Source of the DNA: DATJJW01 sp035491935
GTDB taxonomy: Bacteria; Pseudomonadota; Alphaproteobacteria; ATCC43930; CGMCC-115725
Length of the DNA: 5,150 nt
Reading direction: 5' to 3'
NCBI GenBank assembly: GCA_035491935.1
Contig: DATJJW010000297.1
Span: 1 to 5,150 of the forward strand
Made by a program: the position numbers and the translations under genes. Below, piece after piece: positions 1-5,150 of this stretch. Under the pieces are notes generated by a model. It did not search any database. It was not told where the DNA came from and was given only the letters and a program-made list of their open reading frames with translations. Each line of letters begins with the position of its first letter. Position 1 is the first letter of the stretch.

Positions 1-193
1 CGGCTTCGCCAAGGGCGGCGCCAAGGTGAGCCTGGCCGATGACGGCGAGGGCACGGTGCTGACCTATACGGTCGACGCCAATGTCGGCGGCAAGCTGGCA
101 CAGATCGGCGGCCGCCTGATCAACTCGACCGCGGTCAAGCTCGCCGACCAGTTCTTCGACAATTTCGGCACCGTCGTCGCCGAACGGGTCTGA
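1..193 (+). CDS. CoxG-family (SRPBCC) protein, 3' end only
   Basis: The last 63 codons of a plus-strand gene are visible, in the frame beginning at base 2 and ending at TGA 191-193; the start lies outside the window. The peptide ends with a Gly-Gly-Lys-Leu-Ala-Gln-Ile-Gly-Gly-Arg-Leu segment, followed by an amphipathic Ala/Lys/Asp/Phe-rich helix (ADQFFDNF). This is the usual C-terminal helix of CoxG proteins, which have the SRPBCC/START-like hydrophobic-pocket fold. CoxG is known from carbon monoxide dehydrogenase (cox) clusters, where it is linked to membrane anchoring or maturation, but many paralogues lie outside cox loci. No cox structural gene is visible, so a link to CO oxidation cannot be claimed. 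The gene converges on the minus-strand operon and is unlikely to share its transcript. The family call is fairly secure; the role is not. Confidence 0.75.
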   Translation, partial: GFAKGGAKVSLADDGEGTVLTYTVDANVGGKLAQIGGRLINSTAVKLADQFFDNFGTVVAERV

Positions 194-229
194 TCGGCGG
201 ACGACGGTTACGAGTGGTTTGCGGGCCGG

Positions 230-1222
230 CTATTCGCTCCACTCGACCATGGGGGCGAAGAGCTGGTCGATCGGCGTCGTCGCGGCCAGGAATTTCTGGT
301 CGACCAGATACTGGTTGAATGCCTCCAGGATGCGGCGGTTCGCCTCCAGCCCATAGGCCCAGAGATTGGCGCCCATCAGTGCCTCCATCTCGGCGATCTC
401 GTCGAACAGCCAGGGCAGCATCAGGCGCTGGGCGCCGGAGTGCTTCATCTGCTGGACCGCCCATTTCTTCGAGGCCTGGCAGGCCTTGAACAGGCTCTCC
501 GCGACCCAGGGATGCTCGCGATGGAGCTCCTCGGGGATGACCAGCGTGTGCATGATCGGGTGGAAGCCGGTGCGTTGGTAATAATCCTTCTCGCGCGCCC
601 GGTAATCGGGGAAGAGCTGGGCGACGTTGCGGCCGCGATCCATGGCCGCCGGTCGACGTGCGCCGAAATAGGCGTCGATCTCGCCTGCCTCCAGCATGTC
701 GTTGAGCGTCTGGCCCGGCGGGATGAGCTGCAGCGCCAGATGGCCGGCGGGGCGCAGATCCATCTCGTGATCAGGGCCCCGTGGCTCGTTGACACCGCCT
801 TCGAGCCAGGTGACGCCGCTCAAATCGACGCCCAGATCCTGCTGCAGGATGCCGCGCACCCAGACGCCGGCGGTCTGGCGATATTCCTGCACGCCGATGC
901 GCTTGCCCTCAAGGTCCTTGGGATTGCGGATGCCGGCATTCTTGTTGATGAAGATGAAGCCGTGGCGGAAGACCCGCGACGGAAAGACCGGCAGTGCGAT
1001 GAAGGGAAATTCGCCGCGCGAGCGCATGATCATGTAATGCGCCAGCGACATCTCCGCGACGTCGAAGGAACGCGTCTTGATCATGCGCGCGAAGATCTCC
1101 GGCGAAGACTGGATCGCCAGGTAACGAAGATCGATGCCTTCCGGGCGGATCACGCCCTGGGCGAGGGCTTCCATGCGGTCATAGGGGCCGCAGGCCATGG
1201 TGAGGGGCAGCAAGGCGGGCAT
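230..1222 (-). CDS. 4,5-dihydroxyphthalate decarboxylase family protein (periplasmic-binding-protein-like fold)
   Basis: A 330-residue protein resembling 4,5-dihydroxyphthalate decarboxylase (Pht5 type), which converts 4,5-dihydroxyphthalate to protocatechuate and CO2. Family-typical segments are ACGPYDR near residues 10-16, RPEGIDL 26-32, FDVAEMSL 53-60, PVFPSRVFRH 78-87, a Pro-x-x-x-x-Tyr/Arg-Gln-Thr-Ala stretch around 111-119, GQTLNDML 170-177, LFPDY 203-207, HPIMHTLVI 221-229, LPWL 269-272 and a final LFAP 321-324. The fold is related to type II solute-binding proteins, and automatic pipelines often call relatives ABC substrate-binding proteins. There is no convincing signal peptide and no transporter gene nearby, which favours a cytoplasmic enzyme. 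The start at 1222 has a GGAG ribosome site (1231-1234) eight bases upstream. It is the last gene of the operon, 15 nt after the oxygenase beta subunit. Length matches the family. The exact substrate is inferred and could be another hydroxylated aromatic acid. Confidence 0.8.
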   Translation of the reverse strand: MPALLPLTMACGPYDRMEALAQGVIRPEGIDLRYLAIQSSPEIFARMIKTRSFDVAEMSLAHYMIMRSRGEFPFIALPVFPSRVFRHGFIFINKNAGIRNPKDLEGKRIGVQEYRQTAGVWVRGILQQDLGVDLSGVTWLEGGVNEPRGPDHEMDLRPAGHLALQLIPPGQTLNDMLEAGEIDAYFGARRPAAMDRGRNVAQLFPDYRAREKDYYQRTGFHPIMHTLVIPEELHREHPWVAESLFKACQASKKWAVQQMKHSGAQRLMLPWLFDEIAEMEALMGANLWAYGLEANRRILEAFNQYLVDQKFLAATTPIDQLFAPMVEWSE

Positions 1223-1237
1223 CAGAAATTCTCCGTT

Positions 1238-1729
1238 CTAAAGCGGTATGACCATCAACGTATCGATCTGGCGCGAATCCAGGATCACGACCCGCTCGGC
1301 GAGCCTGAGCGTGCCGGCGTGTTCAACCAGCCGGTCCTGGCTGCGGCCGCAGGCGAACAGGCTCATCGTGCCGTCGCCCATGGTGCGGAAGACCGCGAAG
1401 GTGCTCTCGGTCCGGATCGTGCCGTTGCCGTGCTCCAGCACCCGCAGCGCGCCCGGCACATGGCAATAGACATGCGGCTCGAAGACATTGGCGGTGCGCA
1501 GCGCCGAGATGCGGTCGCGCATCATGCCCTGGCCGTCGCAGGACATGACGGCGAGCGGCAGGCCCAGCTCGTGATTGTCGCGCGTCACGACCTTGTAGCG
1601 GCCATCCGCGGTGAAGAGCCCGGCCCATTCCTCCAGCCTTCCGCCATCGAGGACATGGACATATTCGGCCAGGAAGGCTTCGGCGCGCAGCCGGGCGAGG
1701 AGGGCGGCATCCATCTGATCGATCCTCAT
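1238..1729 (-). CDS. aromatic ring-hydroxylating dioxygenase, beta (small) subunit
   Basis: A 163-residue SnoaL/NTF2-like protein of the ring-hydroxylating oxygenase beta family. This subunit packs against the catalytic alpha subunit in an alpha3beta3 hexamer and has a mainly structural role. Visible family features are an N-terminal helix followed by LEEWAGLFTADGRYKV (residues 32-47), a DRISALRT segment (72-79) leading to EPHVYCHVPG (84-93), and a C-terminal LRLAERVVILDSRQIDTL stretch (141-158) ending in Pro-Leu. The length is usual for the family (about 160-180). The frame is open up to 1819, but the start at 1729 is preferred: the extra 30 residues lie inside the alpha gene and are Arg/Ala/Pro-rich, while 1729 follows the alpha stop directly (TAG, one base, ATG). 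A GGGGC stretch inside the last alpha codons is the only Shine-Dalgarno-like element, so translational coupling to alpha is likely. Confidence 0.92.
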   Translation of the reverse strand: MRIDQMDAALLARLRAEAFLAEYVHVLDGGRLEEWAGLFTADGRYKVVTRDNHELGLPLAVMSCDGQGMMRDRISALRTANVFEPHVYCHVPGALRVLEHGNGTIRTESTFAVFRTMGDGTMSLFACGRSQDRLVEHAGTLRLAERVVILDSRQIDTLMVIPL

Positions 1730-1730
1730 G

Positions 1731-2978
1731 CTAAAGCCCCATGCATTCGCGCCAGCCTTTCCAGAAGCCGCGCACCGCGGCCTCGGTGACGCGCGAGCCC
1801 TGGCTGGGCTCGATCGCATCGCCGCCCATCGGCATCACGGTCCGGGCCTCGGGATCGGCCTTGGCCGCGCGCTGGACGAAGCCGCCGACGCAGCCATCCT
1901 CCATCGAGATGAATCCCGCGGGGCCGACCAGATTGTTGACCTTCATGCGCAGGGTCGCCATCGCCTCGTCGTCATCCTCGAAGCCCAGCACGGTCCACAG
2001 CAGCTCCGTCCGATCGACGCCGCGCGGCACGATCTGGCGTACCGCCAGCGCGTTCAGGATCTGCTGCACGACCAGACTCGGAAAGATCGTCTGGATCGCG
2101 TTGGTGACCTGGTCGCCAAGCTCCAGTCTGTGCTCCATCAGCGACGGGTCTTCGAGGCTGTACTGCTCCTTCAGGGAGCGGACCTTCTCGGTGCCGGTGG
2201 CATCGTCATTGGGCGCGCTGCGCTCGGTATAGCTCAGGTGATGCCAGCCATTGGCGCTCAGCTTGATGCCGCCGCCCATATTGGGCCGCACCACGCCGAA
2301 GGTGTTGTGGAACACATGCAAAAGGCTCGCGTGATACGAATCCTTGTTGTTCTCGGCGTAGAGCTTCCAGTTATTCGGCAGGATCTGGCTGTGATAGCCC
2401 AGCACCTTCAGGGGCTTGATGAGGACCCGGTCGATATTGGCGATGAGCTCGGCGCCGATATAGTCGGTCAAGGGCGGGGTCTGGTCGGAGAAGGTGCCGA
2501 ACACCAGCCCGCGATAGCGCTCGACCCGCAGCTTGACCAAACCATGGGCCGATTGGTCGAAATCGGCACCGACGCCGCCCTTGCCGCCGACGCCCTTGCG
2601 GAAGGCGACGCCGGTGAGCTGGCCGTCGAGATCGTAGGTCCAGTTGTGATAGACGCAGTTGAATTCGCGGATCGTGCCGCGCTGCTTGTAGCAGACCAGC
2701 GCGCCCTTATGCGCGCAGCGGTTCAGCACCGCGCTGATGCTGCCATCGGGCTTGCGTACCATGACCACCGGCGCCTCGCCGGTATGGGTCATCTTGTAGT
2801 TGCCGGGCTCCGGAATCTCGGCTTCCAGGCCTAGGAAATTCCACACCGGTCCCTGGAAGATCCGCTCCTGCTCCAGGGCGTAGAGCTCGGGATCGGTGTA
2901 GACCTGGAAGGGCACGCGCGACACGCTCTCGTCCGGCCAGCGGAATGAGGCGGCGGGGGCGGCTGTTTGCTGCATCAT
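1731..2978 (-). CDS. aromatic ring-hydroxylating dioxygenase, alpha (large, Rieske) subunit
   Basis: The 415-residue catalytic subunit of a Rieske non-heme iron oxygenase. The Rieske [2Fe-2S] site is complete: C88-A-H90, 17 residues, C108-V-Y-H111. The mononuclear iron site reads D213-S-Y-H216-A-S-L-L-H221, with D361 (in SMEDG) as the likely third ligand; D213 is the Asp expected to bridge electron transfer between adjacent subunits. Length, the RKGVGGKGG loop (residues 127-135) and the ENNKDSYHASLLH segment resemble the anthranilate/salicylate-5-hydroxylase/terephthalate group (AndAc, NagG, TphA2) rather than the naphthalene/biphenyl or single-component phthalate 4,5-dioxygenase types. An aromatic carboxylic acid is therefore the likely substrate class, and the exact compound is unknown. 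The start at 2978 has a GAGG ribosome site (2986-2989) seven bases upstream; a second Met follows immediately. It lies 34 nt after the hydrolase gene and one base before beta. No reductase or ferredoxin gene is in the window. Confidence 0.95.
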   Translation of the reverse strand: MMQQTAAPAASFRWPDESVSRVPFQVYTDPELYALEQERIFQGPVWNFLGLEAEIPEPGNYKMTHTGEAPVVMVRKPDGSISAVLNRCAHKGALVCYKQRGTIREFNCVYHNWTYDLDGQLTGVAFRKGVGGKGGVGADFDQSAHGLVKLRVERYRGLVFGTFSDQTPPLTDYIGAELIANIDRVLIKPLKVLGYHSQILPNNWKLYAENNKDSYHASLLHVFHNTFGVVRPNMGGGIKLSANGWHHLSYTERSAPNDDATGTEKVRSLKEQYSLEDPSLMEHRLELGDQVTNAIQTIFPSLVVQQILNALAVRQIVPRGVDRTELLWTVLGFEDDDEAMATLRMKVNNLVGPAGFISMEDGCVGGFVQRAAKADPEARTVMPMGGDAIEPSQGSRVTEAAVRGFWKGWRECMGL

Positions 2979-3007
2979 GGCGATACCTCGATTTGATCCG
3001 CGGCCAG

Positions 3008-3037
3008 ATTCATCATGGCGTCAAATTCATCATGGCG
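3008..3037 (-). repeat. 13-bp direct repeat, period 17, at the hydrolase stop codon
   Basis: Reading the minus strand, CGCCATGATGAAT occurs at 3037-3025 and again at 3020-3008, separated by TTGA. The second copy supplies the hydrolase stop (TGA 3015-3013). The first ten bases also occur at 2981-2972, over the start codon of the oxygenase alpha gene. The repeat looks like a short tandem duplication; possible consequences are given in the findings. Confidence 0.8.
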
Positions 3038-4005
3038 AGTGCGGGACGACCCATGAAACCATAGGGATTGCCCAGCGTCTCCTGGGTTTCATAGTGGTTG
3101 AGCGCCACGCCGATGAGAAGTTGCGCCGGCTTGCCGGCGGCCTGCACGGCGCGGTGGAAATCATTGGTCTGGCGCTGGAATTCCGGTGTCTCCTGATCGC
3201 CATGGGTCAGGATCAAGGGCGTCATCAGCCGGTCGATATGGCGCTGGGGGCTCAGCCGCTGCTCGATCTCGTCGGTGAAGGCCACGTATTTCGAGCGCTT
3301 GGACAGGCGCACGGGCTTGAGATCGTACATGCCGCTGCCGAGCAGTGCGGCCTTGAAGGGCCGGGCAGGCAGGCCTTGTGCCTGCCAGTCCGTCGTGACC
3401 AGCACGCCGCCCAGATGACCGCCCGAGGAGTGGCCGATGAGATAAAGCCGCCCCGGATCGCCGCCGAGATCCCGGCCATGGCGGATGACATGGGCCACGG
3501 CCCGGCGCAGCTGGTCGGCGAGTGTCATGAGATCGCCCTTCGCCTCGACCACGCCGATCATGTTCGGCATCACCACCATGGCGCCGCCCTTGACGAAGAC
3601 CTCGGCGAGGAAGGCGTCCTTCTTCGCATCCGAAGCCTTCCAGGCACCGCCATGAACGAACATCATGATCGGCGGGTTGGCGGCCTTCGTTCGATAGATA
3701 TCGAGCGTCTCCGCAGGCGTCGGACCATAGGGGATGCGCCGCGGCTGCCCCAATATCTCCAACGCCTTCAGGCTGGCGACCCGGCGGCGCGCATTCACCA
3801 GCTTGTAGTTGGGCGCATAGACCGACTGGTCATAGGCGTCGTCGAGCGCCTTCTGGTCCATGTTGTCCCAGACGAGGGAGCCTTTGGCCGCAGCTTCCTG
3901 GGCCAGGGCCGGTCCGCAGGACCCCGCCAGCAACGCCGTCGCCACACCCATGACATGGCGGCGGCTGAGGGTGGGGGCTGATTTCGCGGGTGCTACCTCG
4001 GGCAT
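3013..4005 (-). CDS. Tat-exported alpha/beta hydrolase, arylformamidase-like
   Basis: A 330-residue serine hydrolase. The N terminus has a twin-arginine signal: SRRHVMG at residues 14-20, a hydrophobic stretch to about 29, and an AxA site giving probable cleavage after A35 (PALA|Q). Cys30 could alternatively make it a lipoprotein, but the lipobox is poor. The mature part has a YDQSVYAPN segment (58-66), oxyanion motif HGGAW (118-122), nucleophile elbow GHSSG (191-195, Ser193), TPEFQRQ (273-279) and catalytic His304 in LNHYET. This layout resembles kynurenine formamidase (AFMID-like) and related alpha/beta hydrolases; aligned on the PEF motif, the acid is probably Glu272, with Asp270 a close alternative. 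Formamide, ester or amide cleavage is plausible and the substrate is unknown. The frame is open to 4107, but 4005 is chosen because it has a strong GGGAGGT ribosome site just upstream and places the Tat signal near the N terminus. It is the first gene of the operon. Confidence 0.88.
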   Translation of the reverse strand: MPEVAPAKSAPTLSRRHVMGVATALLAGSCGPALAQEAAAKGSLVWDNMDQKALDDAYDQSVYAPNYKLVNARRRVASLKALEILGQPRRIPYGPTPAETLDIYRTKAANPPIMMFVHGGAWKASDAKKDAFLAEVFVKGGAMVVMPNMIGVVEAKGDLMTLADQLRRAVAHVIRHGRDLGGDPGRLYLIGHSSGGHLGGVLVTTDWQAQGLPARPFKAALLGSGMYDLKPVRLSKRSKYVAFTDEIEQRLSPQRHIDRLMTPLILTHGDQETPEFQRQTNDFHRAVQAAGKPAQLLIGVALNHYETQETLGNPYGFMGRPALAMMNLTP

Positions 4006-4105
4006 GCGGCACCTCCCTGCCATCTTGTTGGTAAGACTGTCCGGCGCCGCGAGCGGGAAGGCAAATACCGTTTCACGGGCGCGTCCTATCGCGTATTGAT
4101 ATGGC
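4006..4105. promoter_or_regulatory. divergent promoter region between the catabolic operon and the LysR regulator
   Basis: These 100 bp separate the start of the hydrolase gene (minus) from that of the LysR gene (plus) and must hold the operon promoter unless it lies inside the regulator gene. The operon-side end carries a strong Shine-Dalgarno sequence (complement of 4011-4017). I could not identify convincing -35/-10 pairs for either direction. The divergent arrangement is the classical one for a LysR-type regulator controlling its neighbour. Confidence 0.6.
4087..4101. promoter_or_regulatory. candidate LysR-type operator (T-N11-A dyad)
   Basis: TATC (4087-4090), seven bases, then GATA (4098-4101) form a perfect 4+4 inverted repeat. 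Within it T4087-N11-A4099 and T4089-N11-A4101 both fit the LysR-box pattern. A looser flanking pair, AATAC at 4064-4068 and GTATT at 4093-4097, may extend the symmetry. The dyad ends four bases before the LysR start codon, a position compatible with autorepression. Short dyads of this kind arise by chance, so this is a candidate only. Confidence 0.35.
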
Positions 4106-5011
4106 ATGACGCGCCGCCAGATCGCCTATTTCCTCGGTGTCGCCGAGTGCCTGAGCTTCTCGCGGGCGGCGGAGCGCCTGCATGTCGCGCAATCGGCGCT
4201 GAGTGCCCGCATCGGCGAGCTGGAACGGCTGCTCGGCCAATCGCTGTTCGAGCGGCATGCCCGTGGCGTTTCCCTGACCGAGGCGGGCAAGGCGCTGCTG
4301 CCCCATGCGCGCGAAATCGAGGCCGCCTTCGAGCGGGCGAGCCAGGCGGTGGTCACATCGACCAGGGCGCCGATGAAGACCGTTCAGATCGGCGTCACGC
4401 CGAGTGTCGGTGCCACTTTTCTGCCCGTCCTGCTGGAAACGGCAGCGGGATTCGATCCCGAGGTCGACTGGCAGGTGCAGCAGACGATCAGCGTCACGCT
4501 GGTCGAGATGCTGGGGCGGGGCGATATCCATGCCGCGCTTTGCTATCTCAAGGTGACCTCCGCGCTGGTGCGGTCGATGAAGCTCTATAGCGAGGAGATG
4601 CTGCTGATCGGCCGCCACGAGGTGCTGGGCGAGGACAATGGCGACATCGCCTTCGCCGATCTTGTCCGCTTCAAATTCGTGCTCGACCCCAAGATCAATC
4701 CGCGGCGGCAACTGGTTGATGCCGCCATGGCGCGCACCGGCACCGAATTGCAGCTGCAGGCCGAGATCGAGCCGGTTTCGGCCAAACGGATACTGGTCCG
4801 GGACAAGGGGCTCTGCGCGATCCTGCCCCGGCATCTCTTCGCGCCGGAGCTGGCGGACGGCTCCTGCACCGCCCGGCGGATCGTGTCGCCCCGGCTTCCG
4901 CTGACGCTCTATCTTCTGCTCGGCACGGGCATCGACGGGCGGCTGAGCGCCTTCATCCGCTCATCCAGCGCGGCGGCAGCGGCCAGGATGGTCAAGTCAC
5001 GACCGTCCTAG
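4106..5011 (+). CDS. LysR-family transcriptional regulator
   Basis: A 301-residue regulator of normal LysR length. The N-terminal winged helix-turn-helix is clear: residues 1-60 follow the family pattern, with SFSRAAERLHVAQSALSARI (17-36) as the helix-turn-helix and the linker helix after LTEAGKALLPHA. A type II periplasmic-binding-like effector domain begins near residue 92 (VQIGVTPSVGATFLP) and runs to about 275; the Ala/Ser-rich tail is probably disordered. The start is forced, because an in-frame TGA (4097-4099) lies just upstream and no earlier start exists after it. No good Shine-Dalgarno sequence precedes the ATG, so expression may be weak or leaderless. Divergent orientation from the hydrolase-oxygenase-decarboxylase operon makes it the likely local regulator, with an aromatic substrate or intermediate as co-inducer by analogy with other LysR-controlled aromatic pathways. 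The effector cannot be read from sequence. Confidence 0.93.
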   Translation: MTRRQIAYFLGVAECLSFSRAAERLHVAQSALSARIGELERLLGQSLFERHARGVSLTEAGKALLPHAREIEAAFERASQAVVTSTRAPMKTVQIGVTPSVGATFLPVLLETAAGFDPEVDWQVQQTISVTLVEMLGRGDIHAALCYLKVTSALVRSMKLYSEEMLLIGRHEVLGEDNGDIAFADLVRFKFVLDPKINPRRQLVDAAMARTGTELQLQAEIEPVSAKRILVRDKGLCAILPRHLFAPELADGSCTARRIVSPRLPLTLYLLLGTGIDGRLSAFIRSSSAAAAARMVKSRPS

Positions 5012-5012
5012 A

Positions 5013-5147
5013 TCAATGAACGCCGCCGCCGAGCGTGACGTAGGGACCGGCCTGGTCGTGAGGCGTCGCCTGCGAGGGTTTGTCGGCGGAGCAGGCCGAT
5101 AGAGCCAAGAGACAGGCCAATACGGCGCAAAATCGCACAGGATGCAT
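5013..5147 (-). CDS. small putative lipoprotein, 44 residues
   Basis: A complete short minus-strand frame starts at ATG 5147-5145 and stops at TGA 5015-5013. The product begins with a short basic/polar segment (MHPVRF), a hydrophobic core of roughly residues 7-18 and a good lipobox L16-S17-A18-C19. Signal peptidase II would therefore leave a 26-residue lipidated peptide, polar at first and ending in GPYVTLGGGVH. The signal-plus-lipobox arrangement is the main evidence that the frame is real, since a chance frame would rarely show it. The ribosome site would lie beyond the window edge and cannot be checked, and a longer upstream frame cannot be excluded. The product is not recognised as a named family. 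It lies one base from the LysR stop, tail to tail, and has no evident link to the catabolic operon. Confidence 0.6.
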   Translation of the reverse strand: MHPVRFCAVLACLLALSACSADKPSQATPHDQAGPYVTLGGGVH

Positions 5148-5150
5148 TGT

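Noticed and set aside
194..229. Bidirectional terminator between the convergent CoxG-like and decarboxylase genes
   Set aside because: The 36 bp contain only the short GGCCGGC-type palindrome and no stem followed by a T tract in either direction.
230..1222. ABC transporter substrate-binding protein
   Set aside because: There is no export signal or lipobox, no permease or ATPase nearby, and the segment pattern matches dihydroxyphthalate decarboxylases better.
440..1789. Long plus-strand open frame (449 codons) antisense to the decarboxylase and beta-subunit genes
   Set aside because: It spans two well-recognised minus-strand genes and has an Arg/His/Asp/Ala-rich composition typical of the antisense of GC-rich coding sequence; no family motif is seen.
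1730..1819. Upstream extension of the beta subunit start to 1819
   Set aside because: It would overlap the alpha gene by about 90 bases and add Arg/Ala/Pro-rich residues unlike the family N terminus.
1728..2834. Long plus-strand open frame antisense to the Rieske alpha subunit
   Set aside because: The opposite strand carries complete Rieske and iron-ligand motifs; this frame shows none and reads as a compositional shadow.
2977..3981. Plus-strand open frame antisense to the hydrolase
   Set aside because: The opposite strand has a Tat signal, HGGAW and GHSSG motifs; this frame is His/Arg-rich low-information sequence.
4049..4060. Short GC-rich tract in the promoter region as part of a hairpin or attenuator
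   Set aside because: GC-rich short palindromes near here (such as GGCGCC) are expected by composition and no competing stems or leader peptide were seen.
4006..4107. Upstream extension of the hydrolase start to 4107
   Set aside because: It would bury the Tat signal 34 residues in and overlap the LysR start; the strong ribosome site just before 4005 argues for the shorter form.

Overview
The window is a GC-rich bacterial segment. Codons are strongly biased to G/C in third position, which is why long open frames lie antisense to the real genes. The gene content (CoxG-like protein, group II ring-hydroxylating oxygenase, dihydroxyphthalate-decarboxylase-like protein, Tat-exported hydrolase, LysR regulator) fits an aerobic, aromatic-degrading proteobacterium, probably an alphaproteobacterium. 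This is inferred from gene content and style only; nothing here fixes the genus.

Layout. Bases 1-193 hold the 3' end of a plus-strand CoxG-type (SRPBCC) gene. It converges, across 36 bp, on a four-gene minus-strand operon at 4005-230. In transcription order the operon encodes a Tat-exported arylformamidase-like alpha/beta hydrolase (4005-3013), the alpha (2978-1731) and beta (1729-1238) subunits of a Rieske non-heme iron aromatic oxygenase, and a protein of the 4,5-dihydroxyphthalate decarboxylase family (1222-230). Gaps are 34, 1 and 15 nt, so co-transcription is very likely. A 100-bp divergent region (4006-4105), with a dyad matching the LysR-type T-N11-A pattern, separates the operon from a plus-strand LysR-family regulator (4106-5011). 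A 44-residue minus-strand lipoprotein gene (5147-5013) lies tail to tail with the regulator, one base away.

How the genes may work together (inference). The regulator probably senses an aromatic acid or related effector and controls the operon. The exported hydrolase could release an aromatic acid from an ester or amide outside the cytoplasm. The oxygenase would then hydroxylate it, and the last protein could remove a carboxyl group. The substrate is not determined. The oxygenase's reductase/ferredoxin, any cis-diol dehydrogenase, a ring-cleavage enzyme and a transporter are all absent from the window and must be elsewhere if the pathway works. The combination of an anthranilate/salicylate/terephthalate-type oxygenase, a dihydroxyphthalate-decarboxylase-like protein and a formamidase-like exported hydrolase is the most notable content. 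A small repeat at the hydrolase-oxygenase junction also suggests a recent remodelling of the hydrolase stop codon.
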